Positions 6,069 through 13,790 of a stretch of 20,862 bases of DNA are shown here, piece by piece. Position 1 is the stretch's first letter. The number at the start of each line of letters is the position of its first letter. A program made the translations under genes and the position numbers. The DNA comes from an uncultured Cytophagaceae bacterium (GTDB lineage: Bacteria; Bacteroidota; Bacteroidia; Cytophagales; Microscillaceae): contig CALDJV010001205.1 of the NCBI GenBank assembly GCA_937899305.1, forward strand, positions 1 to 20,862, in the 5' to 3' direction. A model generated the notes under the pieces. It worked only from the letters and a program-made list of their open reading frames with translations, was not told where the DNA came from and did no database searches.

Positions 6069-8798
6069 TTAATTCTTCAGTATGGTACGTACCAGCTTGC
6101 CATTGGTGTGTTCTACGCTCAATATGTAAGGGCCTTTGGGTAAAGCGCTCATATTTTTCAGTTGAATGAGGTTGTTCCCTGCTGCTACAGTTTGGGTTTT
6201 CTGGTAAACAATCTGCCCCGTGATATTTTGAATTTGTATGGCTACTTCCTGAGTAAATGGTACATTCAAGCTGACTTCAAGCCGGTCTTGAAATGGATTG
6301 GGGGCGGTATAACTAATTTTATAACTTGTTTCTGCAAATTTCAATTCCTTGATATAAGAGTATTGATAAGAACCATCGGTATTTACAATTTGCAGACGAT
6401 AATACAGATTTTGATTCACCCCATTCGGTACTTTATTATCACGCGTAATGTATTGTTTTACGGTCCTATTTTCTTCGCTTACTGGAATAGGTTCACCTAT
6501 TTTCTGGAAAGCAATTCCATCAGCAGAACGCTGTAACTGATAATGAGCCACCTGGTTTTCATCCAATACCCTCCATCGGGCCAATACATCTTTGCTTTCT
6601 TTTAGAATATCAAAACTCAGCAATTGAACAGGCAATGGTGTACCAATGGGGTCTTGAGTAGCTAGGGTAAAAGGACTAAAACTAGTGACTGGGGTGGCAG
6701 TCGTAATGCCATTCAAGGCCCCAACTGTAATGGTTCCGGCTTGTCGGGGTTCTTCGTTCCATTGGGTACCATTCCAATGGGCAATCTTCAATTGAGCCGG
6801 ATCACCCACCCCACAACTACGGGTATCTTCATAACTAAGCGACAGGTCGACCGAAGAAGTACCCACTGCCCGATTTACAATCCAATATTCACAAGCACTG
6901 ATCTTAGTCAAAGCGATGTCATCTTTGGAGGTACGATCATAAGGCACTAAATCAGGGTTTACGTGAAAATACTGAGCGGTAAATTCATCCGTGACATCGG
7001 CAGGAGCCGAAATGGCCACATTGGCAATGTAATTATTATCACCTACTGGGAACACAAAAGCATCGTCCCCAATCTTACGAGCTACTCCATCTATGTAGCT
7101 GGCATTGCTGCCTGAGGTGGTCGTGGCATTATCCATAAAAATGATCTCATTGGCGCCTGTTTCAATGACTCCATCAGTGAGGGTAAGACTGGTAGTGACT
7201 CTGATGCTGCTGTTCAAGGTAATGCCAATCGCATTGGTATTGTTAATTACCAAGTTACAAAAAGCAATTTCGTTGACTGTTTCTCGATCTTCCAGGGTAA
7301 TGGTTCCTGAAACCAAGGTACCATCATTGCCTGCCGCATCATCATTGACCAAAATAGTCGGGTTGCCCACAAAGGGAAGGCTAGCCAAGGTTTGACAAGC
7401 AGGTCTCAGTGATTCATTGGCAAAGTTGCGAGTTATTCCCGAAAAATCGGTAATGGCCTGAGGACTATAATCGTAAAAAGTGACATTGGTATAATTCACC
7501 CCATTTCCCCCATTATCAGCCGTTAGTATGTAAGAATTATCGGTACCCGTAGAGGTATTACGGTAGATCATCTCTACATCCTCATTATTGGCGTGATTAA
7601 TCGTAAAGTTGATCTTGGTAATGAGGTCATAGGTAGCTGCAGGCACAAAAGTACTCATCAAACCAGTACCTAGAGTCAGCGAATAGGCACTGTTAGGAAA
7701 AGTACAATTAGATCCTACATCGCGTATGACGGTGGCAGTATTGATACTAGCGAAGGTAGGGGGAACGATAAAACTGATGTCTTGCTCACTAATTGTAATA
7801 TCTGAGGTGCCACTACTCAAGTTAGACACGGTTTGGTTGCCCGTACCATTGAAGGTAAACGTAGAAGTAGTGCCCGGAATCCAAGTCCCCCCATTGTGGG
7901 TGAGGTTCCCAGCCAAGGTGGTATTGGCGTTGACTGCGTAGGTATCAAACTTACCAAAATTGATGAAATCTCCCGCAATGGCCAAGGTATGTCCTCCATC
8001 GTAAAATTGTAAGGTAGACGTATTGTTGATTTGTAAATTGTTACAAAAAGCATCGCCATCTATCGATACCACATCACTACAGTTGATCACCACATCGTCG
8101 CCTGCAGTGGGTACTGTACCCGTGGTCCAAATAGTAGGATCGTTCCAATTACCCGAAGCATTGGAGTAAATGGCGGGTATCCCAGTGGTTGTCAATACCG
8201 AAGCCGACCCCCCCAAGATAGAGAGTTTACCTTCGTTGACCAGGTAAATACGGTAGTTGTAAGTAGTGCCTGGGGTGAGGCCTCCATCTGAATACACCGT
8301 AGTCCCCAAGGGAATCTGAGCGATGAAATTATAGTCGGTTGACCCTGCACCATCGGCTCGATAAATCACCGAAGCTATAGCGTCGGTACTGGCTGGGTCA
8401 ATCCAGGTCAAGTCTATCTTGGTATCGGTAATACAAATGGCCTGAAAATTACTTGGAGTATCAGAGAGGTCTTCTACCTCAAAATTAATTACCCGTCGAT
8501 TCGCGGCGTCAGTGGTGTGCAATAAAGGAATGGTAAGCCCAGTAGATACCGCATTCCTAAAACTACTGGAGTTGGGTTGTGTATCATTATCAGCAGTTGT
8601 AGGAGTGGGCGCAGCACCACCAAGGTCGATGCCCAAATAGTCGCCTGCATTGGTACCTGTACCCAGCCCGACTTGTACAGTGGCCCCTACTCCTGATAAA
8701 CCACTGTTGAGGAATTCGGTAGGCATTTCGCCATAGGCATAAAAGATTCTACCACCTGCAGTAAAGCTAAAAAGGTCTATGCGGGGGGGTAGTTTCAT
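6069..8798 (-). CDS. T9SS-sorted multidomain surface protein, C-terminal part (frameshifted from 8767-9363)
   Basis: A 909-codon frame that continues the protein begun at 9363; its own ATG at 8798 lacks a signal peptide, so it is unlikely to be an independent start. Counting from that ATG, residues 114-206 are a fibronectin type III domain and 207-325 a G8/beta-helix-like region (SGNWNDPTIWTTGTVPTAGD). Residues 365-500 resemble a proprotein-convertase P-domain (YDLITKINFTINHANNEDVE, ILTADNGGNGVNYTNVTFYD). Beta-helix repeats resume at 505-560 (LVINNTNAIGITLNSSIRV), and an FnIII-like domain lies at 722-822. The last 80 residues are a type A T9SS C-terminal sorting domain (PNPFQDRLEVSLNVP, QNITGQIVYQK, LPKGPYILSVE). 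It should be exported across the outer membrane and attached to or released from the cell surface. The ligand or activity is unknown; no catalytic motif is recognised. Confidence 0.85.
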   Translation of the reverse strand: MKLPPRIDLFSFTAGGRIFYAYGEMPTEFLNSGLSGVGATVQVGLGTGTNAGDYLGIDLGGAAPTPTTADNDTQPNSSSFRNAVSTGLTIPLLHTTDAANRRVINFEVEDLSDTPSNFQAICITDTKIDLTWIDPASTDAIASVIYRADGAGSTDYNFIAQIPLGTTVYSDGGLTPGTTYNYRIYLVNEGKLSILGGSASVLTTTGIPAIYSNASGNWNDPTIWTTGTVPTAGDDVVINCSDVVSIDGDAFCNNLQINNTSTLQFYDGGHTLAIAGDFINFGKFDTYAVNANTTLAGNLTHNGGTWIPGTTSTFTFNGTGNQTVSNLSSGTSDITISEQDISFIVPPTFASINTATVIRDVGSNCTFPNSAYSLTLGTGLMSTFVPAATYDLITKINFTINHANNEDVEMIYRNTSTGTDNSYILTADNGGNGVNYTNVTFYDYSPQAITDFSGITRNFANESLRPACQTLASLPFVGNPTILVNDDAAGNDGTLVSGTITLEDRETVNEIAFCNLVINNTNAIGITLNSSIRVTTSLTLTDGVIETGANEIIFMDNATTTSGSNASYIDGVARKIGDDAFVFPVGDNNYIANVAISAPADVTDEFTAQYFHVNPDLVPYDRTSKDDIALTKISACEYWIVNRAVGTSSVDLSLSYEDTRSCGVGDPAQLKIAHWNGTQWNEEPRQAGTITVGALNGITTATPVTSFSPFTLATQDPIGTPLPVQLLSFDILKESKDVLARWRVLDENQVAHYQLQRSADGIAFQKIGEPIPVSEENRTVKQYITRDNKVPNGVNQNLYYRLQIVNTDGSYQYSYIKELKFAETSYKISYTAPNPFQDRLEVSLNVPFTQEVAIQIQNITGQIVYQKTQTVAAGNNLIQLKNMSALPKGPYILSVEHTNGKLVRTILKN

Positions 8799-9363
8799 AA
8801 ATATAGGCTTGAAAAGTAACTGTGGTAGAGGTACTACGAAAATTGATCAATGCATCCTTCCATTCTACTACAACATAACGATTGGGATAAGTATCAAATA
8901 ATTTATAATGTACTTTACCCGTAACTGGAGCTGTTCCAAAGTTTCCGGTAAAATTGGGAGCAACATCACCTGCAATCTCGGTACCTGATGACAAGGGCGA
9001 GATACGATCCTCACTGGTATTGATGGCGTAAGTATTGGCCTCCGGAGATATTGTCGTAGTACCAAACTGCAATACCCCATTGGTATTTACACTAAATTGG
9101 GTGAAACGGGTACCCATAAACCAAACTTCGAAAGTTTGTCCAGCAGAAACAAAAGGAGTAACCGCTGAATTTGTGTTGGTCTGGCCTGCTCCAATTAATT
9201 CCGTAGAACCCGTCATATCAGCCAGTGGTTGTGACTCACTGGTAAAGAAAAAAGAAGGAGATGCGTAATTTGTGGCATTCTGAGCCTGAATTTTTGCGAA
9301 GCCTGAAAAGATAAGTAATAGTGTGAAGATACATCTTATCCGATGATTAAGTAAATAATCCAT
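8767..9363 (-). CDS. T9SS surface protein, N-terminal part (ends in frameshift)
   Basis: A 198-codon frame from ATG at 9363; an in-frame TTG upstream at 9396 is less likely. MDYLLNHRIRCIFTLLLIFS followed by GFAKIQAQ is a signal peptide. The remainder is a beta-rich domain common at the front of Bacteroidota surface proteins (GQTFEVWFMGTRFTQFSVNT, then NRYVVVEWKDALINF, then VTFQAYIYETT). The frame stops at 8767 just after a run of seven C on the coding strand. Removing one C joins YIYETT to PRIDLFSFTAGGRIFYAYGE, giving one protein of about 1,100 residues together with 6069-8798. As the sequence stands, the export signal and the T9SS sorting signal are on separate frames, so neither product would reach the surface correctly. 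Confidence 0.82.
   Translation of the reverse strand: MDYLLNHRIRCIFTLLLIFSGFAKIQAQNATNYASPSFFFTSESQPLADMTGSTELIGAGQTNTNSAVTPFVSAGQTFEVWFMGTRFTQFSVNTNGVLQFGTTTISPEANTYAINTSEDRISPLSSGTEIAGDVAPNFTGNFGTAPVTGKVHYKLFDTYPNRYVVVEWKDALINFRSTSTTVTFQAYIYETTPPHRPF
8783..8789 (-). other. G7 (C7 on coding strand) homopolymer at frameshift site
   Basis: Seven consecutive G on the plus strand sit exactly where the two frames of the surface-protein gene meet. Six or nine bases would restore the full frame. It may be a slippage-prone contingency site, a recent mutation or a sequencing error; the sequence alone cannot tell these apart. Confidence 0.75.
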
Positions 9364-9668
9364 TTTTCGGGAGTGTTTGTGGTTTATTCTTTTCAAAAAA
9401 GAACGTAATAAACAAGTGGTTTTCTATATACATAGTTCGATACGCTTACCTACTATTGAAGGTTATAACCTGAGTGGTGAAAACGTGAAGCAATATCAGT
9501 AACATGCAAAAATAATAGGATTATTTTTAAAATAAGTTTTTGTCTGTTAAGAAATAGCCATTATTGATATCACTTTAGCCATAAAAATGTATATAGTAAT
9601 AAAAATAGGTCGGTAAATCCTGTAATTTTGCATGTTTTAATTACGCGTAACTAGTCATTTGTAACCCT
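9364..9668. other. Divergent intergenic region with two promoter-like words
   Basis: This gap lies between the start of the minus-strand surface-protein gene and the plus-strand RqcH-type gene. A TATTTTTG word on the minus strand (9515-9508) and TAATTTTG on the plus strand (9623-9630) both match the Bacteroidota -7 consensus TAnnTTTG, but neither has a clear TTTG box at the expected distance. The rest is AT-rich with no open frame or strong hairpin. Confidence 0.4.
9623..9630 (+). promoter_or_regulatory. Candidate -7 promoter element for the RqcH-type gene
   Basis: TAATTTTG fits TAnnTTTG and would give a leader of roughly 30 bases before the ATG at 9669. No TTTG -33 box is evident about 19 bases upstream, so support is weak. 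Confidence 0.3.
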
Positions 9669-11282
9669 ATGAACAACAATTATCATTTTCTGAAACACCT
9701 TTCTAAGGCAATTGCAGAGAAGTTGCAGACTTCTTGGTGCCTGGGAATGCCTGGTGCATCAGACTCACAACCAAAAGCTGGAATGAAGTTGGCCGAGGCC
9801 TTTAGTCAAAATAAAGATGAGTTGGTATTGGGTTTTTGTAGTGCCCACCAAGATTTTTATATCAAGGCAGTACTTCGTCCAGACTTTGCCTGCCTTTCGT
9901 TTCCAGCCGAGTTTTTTAGAGCAAAACGCAATAGTGTAGACTTGTTTAAGGTACTACAGGGTAAAAAAGTGATTCAGGTAGTACAACATCTCAATGAGCG
10001 TGCATTTACTTTGTTGCTTGAAGATAACTTTGCCCTATTATTTAAAATGCATGGGGGGCGCTCCAATATTGTTTTATTTGAAAACGAGCAATTTGTGATC
10101 TCTTTTCATAAAAAAATGGAAAAAGATCAGGTCCTCACCATTGCAGGAATGGATCGGCCGATTACCCAAAGTTTGGCTTATTTTGAGGAAACAGAAGGGA
10201 ATATCAGAACGTTGTATCCTACTTTTGGAAAAAATGTATTGAGATACCTGGAGCAACTGGGGATATCAGGAGCCAATGATTTTACTCATCAATGGAAGAT
10301 CATTCAGCAAGCCATTCAACAAATGGAACAAGCCGGTTTTTATGTGTATCTACAAAATGGCCAACCCCAATTACTCACTTTTACATTGACTCAGGGCGAA
10401 TTACTGCACCATGATTCGAATGCCATTGAAGCAATCAATAATTTTTACTACGAATATGTAAAAATTACCTCGTTGGCCAAACAAAAAGAACGGGCCAAAA
10501 AACAACTCAATAAGCGTTTAAAGCAAACTCAAAACTACCTGAATAAAACCTACAATAAGTTGACTGAGTTGGACGATAGCAATCAGAACGAAGAGGCCGC
10601 GAATATCATTATGGCGAATTTGCATGCCATTCCTGTCCGGGCCAAATCAGTAGAACTATTTGATTTTTACCACGAAACCCAGCGAAAAATCAAGCTAAAA
10701 GAAGATCTGTCGCCTCAAAAAAATGCGGAGGTGTATTACCGGAAAGCAAAAAATGCCAAGATAGAAATTCGGAAACTAGAAGAAAATATTGATCGTCGGG
10801 AAAAAGAAAAAAAGGTACTAGAACAACACTTGGCCATTGTATTGGAGATAGATAATCTGAAAGAGTTGAAAAAGTACCTTAAGAATAATCAATTGAGTAC
10901 CCAGCAACAGCAAGCCTCGTTGGATAAGTTTCCTTTCAAGAGGTTTGATTACCAAGGGTTTGAGATTTGGATTGGAAAAAATTCCAAAAACAATGACTTA
11001 CTGACCCAAAAATATGCTTACAAAGAAGATTTGTGGCTACACGCCAAGGATGTAACGGGCTCTCATGTAGTGATAAAGTACCAGGCAGGTAAACCATTTC
11101 CCAATGATGTAATAGAAAAAGCGGCTTCATTGGCTGCTTACTATTCTAAGCGCAGCAATGATAGTTTATGTCCAGTAATTGTTACTCCGAAAAAGTTTGT
11201 TCGTAAGACTAAAGACTTGGCCGATGGACAGGTCATTGTTGATAAAGAAGAAGTGGTTATGGTAGTGCCCGAGAAGTTTTGA
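9669..11282 (+). CDS. rqcH: NFACT-family ribosome quality control protein (RqcH/Rqc2/NEMF-type)
   Basis: A 537-aa soluble protein. Residues 1-230 form the NFACT-N region, with FKMHGGRSNIVLF (125-137) matching the conserved MxGRxSNIxL signature. Residues 265-415 include a long charged coiled coil, broken by LSPQKNAEVYYRKAKNAK (347-364), a stretch conserved across the family. Residues 422-535 are the NFACT-R (DUF814) RNA-binding domain with DLWLHAKDVTGSHVVIK (454-470). Family members bind stalled 50S subunits carrying peptidyl-tRNA and recruit alanyl-tRNA to add C-terminal alanine tails that mark the chain for degradation. The position where many homologues have an Asp-Arg pair needed for tailing appears here as E110-R111, a conservative change that I place by eye. 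The gene stands alone, divergent from the surface protein gene and convergent with the TPR regulator gene. Older annotation calls such genes fibronectin-binding proteins. Confidence 0.88.
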   Translation: MNNNYHFLKHLSKAIAEKLQTSWCLGMPGASDSQPKAGMKLAEAFSQNKDELVLGFCSAHQDFYIKAVLRPDFACLSFPAEFFRAKRNSVDLFKVLQGKKVIQVVQHLNERAFTLLLEDNFALLFKMHGGRSNIVLFENEQFVISFHKKMEKDQVLTIAGMDRPITQSLAYFEETEGNIRTLYPTFGKNVLRYLEQLGISGANDFTHQWKIIQQAIQQMEQAGFYVYLQNGQPQLLTFTLTQGELLHHDSNAIEAINNFYYEYVKITSLAKQKERAKKQLNKRLKQTQNYLNKTYNKLTELDDSNQNEEAANIIMANLHAIPVRAKSVELFDFYHETQRKIKLKEDLSPQKNAEVYYRKAKNAKIEIRKLEENIDRREKEKKVLEQHLAIVLEIDNLKELKKYLKNNQLSTQQQQASLDKFPFKRFDYQGFEIWIGKNSKNNDLLTQKYAYKEDLWLHAKDVTGSHVVIKYQAGKPFPNDVIEKAASLAAYYSKRSNDSLCPVIVTPKKFVRKTKDLADGQVIVDKEEVVMVVPEKF

Positions 11283-11608
11283 TGGACAAACTACGATACA
11301 AAAAATGAAATTGCCTGATGGATGCTTAAATACAAGGTTAAAAAAATGACTATAGATAAGATATCCATAGCCATCTGGGCTATACTATACTATAAGTTAA
11401 ATCTTGAAAAACTGATGATAGAAAAGGTATCAAAATCATTTTCTTAACTACTTTCTCTCAGTTTTATCATCTTTTGTTATTCCTTCATATCACAAAGGAA
11501 TCTATTTTATATTTTGATGTGAGAAGTAATACTTCCCGTGATGTCTCTAATTGTTGACTAAATGTACAAGGTGATTCTTAAGATATCTAATTTTTTAAAT
11601 CTACTATA

Positions 11609-11650
11609 GCTATACAAGGCTGTTTTGGGGCTATACAATAGCTATACAAG
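11609..11650. repeat. Three short direct repeats of GCTATACAA
   Basis: Copies begin at 11609, 11630 and 11641; the spacing is uneven (21 and 11 bases). The related words GCTATAC and ACTATAC also occur near 11380. This could be a degenerate repeat or a binding-site cluster; no function is evident. Confidence 0.45.
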
Positions 11651-11725
11651 AAGGTGTAAGTATTTGATAAATAGAGGTTTAAGTAGGAATAATGAATGAT
11701 AGTTATTTTGCTATGTTGGTGGTCA

Positions 11726-11787
11726 CATTGTTCCGCCTACGGCTCATTGCTGCATTGCTAAATGGTTAAATGGTTGCGCAAAGCGAT
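11726..11787 (-). repeat. Dispersed intergenic repeat, copy A1
   Basis: Read on the minus strand, the unit runs from ATCGCTTTGCGCAACCATTT to GAGCCGTAGGCGGAACAATG. It holds two small hairpins, CGC-TTT-GCG and GCC-GTA-GGC. It matches copies at 11796-11849, 16371-16425 and 16493-16557. Between the hairpins are AACCATT-like words. Confidence 0.7.
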
Positions 11788-11795
11788 GAAAAACT

Positions 11796-11849
11796 AATGG
11801 TTCCACCTTCGGCTCATTATTCTATGGTTCAATTGCTACGCGAAGCGAT
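11796..11849 (-). repeat. Dispersed intergenic repeat, copy A2
   Basis: Second copy in the same orientation as A1, more diverged: the minus strand begins ATCGCTTCGCG and contains GAGCCGAAGGTGGAACCATT. The spacing to A1 is nine bases. Confidence 0.65.
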
Positions 11850-11875
11850 GATTTATTTGTACCGCTTTGCGCTAC

Positions 11876-11897
11876 TATGGACTGTCGACTGTGGACT
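11876..11897 (-). repeat. AGTCCACAGTCGA element, copy A
   Basis: On the minus strand this begins AGTCCACAGTCGACAGTCC, partly palindromic around GTCGAC. It matches 20 of 22 positions with 16290-16311, and in both places it lies on the same side of the longer repeat units, so it looks like part of one composite element. Confidence 0.6.
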
Positions 11898-11946
11898 CAA
11901 AAACAAAACTACCAACTCCTAACTACGATCTACCAACTAAACAAAA

Positions 11947-13608
11947 CTACGCCACTTGCATCATAAATTCCGTAAGATTGGCATCAGTCTCTAGTTGGAG
12001 CTTTTTACGAATGCGGTAGCGAGCCATGGCAACACTGTTAGGGGCAATGCCTAAAATCGTAGCCATTTCTTTGATACTAAAGTTAAGCTTTACCAAAGCA
12101 CATACGTGTAGTTCATGAGGAGTGAGGGCGGGATATTGGTTCTTCAATTGTTTGAAAAAATCTTGATGAACTTGTTCGAAAACCTGACGAAATTCCTCCC
12201 ATTCTTTGTCTAAGTTGAATCCCTGCTCTACCAAACGGTTCAAATCACCCAAAGCCTTTCTCAGTTGTTTGGGGTTTTGAGCCAAAGTCTGTAATCCCTC
12301 TTTGATTTGTTCAAGCAATTGATTTTTTTTGATCATGTGTAGGGTATGCGAGGTAAGCTGCTGATTTTTGTGCGCCACTTCTTTTTGCAGGCTTTCATTT
12401 TGTAATTGCTCGTTTTTAAGCTTCTCTTGCATCAAAGTTTGTTGAGTTTCATAGATTTCTTGCTGTTGTAGTAGGATTTCGCGGTTTTTTCTCATCTTAA
12501 TCCGTTGACGACTCACCAAGAGCAGTGAGATCAGTCCCGTAATGACAAACAAAGCAATGCTGATGTAAATGGTCAGGCGATCCAATTTTTTCTGGTGGGC
12601 CAAAGCTTGTAAGTTCTTTTCCTGGGTATAATCTGCTTGAATCTCAGCCATTTTGCGGCTTGCTTCTGAGCTAAACACACTATCTTTTAAGTGCGTATAT
12701 TGTTGATAATACCCCAGCGCTTCTTTAGATTTATCTTGTTGGTCAAACAACTCATAAAGGCTCATATAAGCCTCAATAATTCGATTGGCCGCCTTGATTT
12801 TCCTGGCAGTCGCCAAGCTCATCTGAAAACTTTTGAATGCTTTATCATACTTCCCTCTGGCCAGGTATACATCTCCGATGTTGTCACAAGTAGCAGCCAT
12901 CATTTGTTGGTTATTCACTTCCTTGTTTACTTTCAGCGATTTGTTGTAATATTCAAGGGCCCAGTCAAACTCTTTTTGGCGTGCATACACAATGCCGATG
13001 TTGTTGTAAGAAATTACCAATCCTGGTTTATCTTTCAGAGTTTCACGGATTTGGATGGCATTCTTGTGGTATTTTTCGGCCTCGTAATAATTCTTTTTGT
13101 AGAAACAAATTACCCCTAAATTGTTGTAAGCCAGGGCTATTTGATCGTTTTGATTGAGTTTTTTGGCGATACCCAAGGCTTTGTTGAAAAAAGATTGAGC
13201 GTGAGGTAAGTCATTTTGTTGGCGATATACCAAACCAATCTCACTGAGTAATTGAGGTTGAGGGGCTAAAAGCTGAGCTTCTTCGTACCTTTGATAAGCT
13301 TTCATCAAAAAACGCAGGGCTTTGGTATGCTGGGTCTGGATACGGTAAGTCACCCCTATATTACAGTAAGCCTGGGTAGCTCCTTTCCAGTATTTAATTT
13401 GTTCAGCGAGCTCAAGAGCAGTTTTTGCGTATTTACGGGCTTTAGAAGGAGAGTCTTTAGAATGTAAGAGGGCCAATTGATTATAATAATTGACCTTTTG
13501 GGTATCTTGTTTGGTGAGCTTTATTTGATTTTCAATGTATTCAGCAGAATTTTGTCCCCAAAGGTTAAAGCTTAATCCAACCAAAAATAGCGAGATTAAA
13601 AGTTTCAT
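11947..13608 (-). CDS. TPR sensor-regulator with transmembrane segment and LuxR-type HTH
   Basis: A 553-aa protein with an N-terminal signal peptide or anchor (1-19, ending LWGQ). At least six tetratricopeptide repeats lie at about 35-310, with the typical AYNNLGVICFYKKNYYEAEK and SYNNIGIVYARQKEFDWALE pattern. One membrane segment (345-366) is followed by a Gln/Glu-rich coiled coil (370-435). The C-terminal region, about 492-550, is a helix-turn-helix of the LuxR/GerE type (LTPHELHVCALVKLNFSIKE, then ILGIAPNSVAMARYRIRKKL). The layout suggests periplasmic TPRs that sense a protein or envelope signal, with a cytoplasmic DNA-binding domain: a membrane-bound one-component regulator, a common type in Bacteroidota. 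Its targets are unknown. It lies 182 bases downstream of the PARP gene on the same strand and convergent with the RqcH-type gene. A dispersed repeat begins about 50 bases after its stop. Confidence 0.85.
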   Translation of the reverse strand: MKLLISLFLVGLSFNLWGQNSAEYIENQIKLTKQDTQKVNYYNQLALLHSKDSPSKARKYAKTALELAEQIKYWKGATQAYCNIGVTYRIQTQHTKALRFLMKAYQRYEEAQLLAPQPQLLSEIGLVYRQQNDLPHAQSFFNKALGIAKKLNQNDQIALAYNNLGVICFYKKNYYEAEKYHKNAIQIRETLKDKPGLVISYNNIGIVYARQKEFDWALEYYNKSLKVNKEVNNQQMMAATCDNIGDVYLARGKYDKAFKSFQMSLATARKIKAANRIIEAYMSLYELFDQQDKSKEALGYYQQYTHLKDSVFSSEASRKMAEIQADYTQEKNLQALAHQKKLDRLTIYISIALFVITGLISLLLVSRQRIKMRKNREILLQQQEIYETQQTLMQEKLKNEQLQNESLQKEVAHKNQQLTSHTLHMIKKNQLLEQIKEGLQTLAQNPKQLRKALGDLNRLVEQGFNLDKEWEEFRQVFEQVHQDFFKQLKNQYPALTPHELHVCALVKLNFSIKEMATILGIAPNSVAMARYRIRKKLQLETDANLTEFMMQVA

Positions 13609-13695
13609 AAATTGTATTTGACTAGTAAGTATGAGCCATTAGAACGGAAATATAACGATTATGGGGCTTTTTTTAATGAATTTTAATGAGATAAA

Positions 13696-13783
13696 TGGTT
13701 AATGATGAATGGTTCAGGCTTTATTTTTCACCAAACGGTCAATTTTTGACCCTGATTTCAAAAGTTACATTCATCATTAACCA
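13696..13783. repeat. Long inverted repeat between the PARP and TPR genes
   Basis: TGGTTAATGATGAATG (13696-13711) is perfectly repeated in inverse at 13768-13783, giving a 16-base stem around a 56-base interior. The interior has its own small palindrome, GGTCAA at 13737-13742 with TTGACC at 13746-13751. The right arm starts eight bases from the PARP stop codon. It could act in transcript processing or be a remnant of a small non-autonomous element. Confidence 0.65.
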
Positions 13784-13790
13784 CTCGTCA

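Larger units (their letters stand above)
11283..11946. other. Convergent intergenic region holding repeats
   Basis: This 664-base gap lies between two convergent genes and has no plausible coding frame. At 11479-11501 there is a weak hairpin (ATTCCTT with AAGGAAT, 9-base loop) and at 11367-11383 a 6-pair hairpin; neither has a good T tail. At 11609-11650 the word GCTATACAA occurs three times. The right half, 11726-11897, carries one locus of a dispersed repeat that recurs inverted at 16290-16557. Confidence 0.6.

Noticed and set aside
12691..13119. A 142-codon plus-strand frame inside the TPR regulator gene
   Set aside because: Antisense to clear TPR coding sequence; composition is that of a shadow frame.
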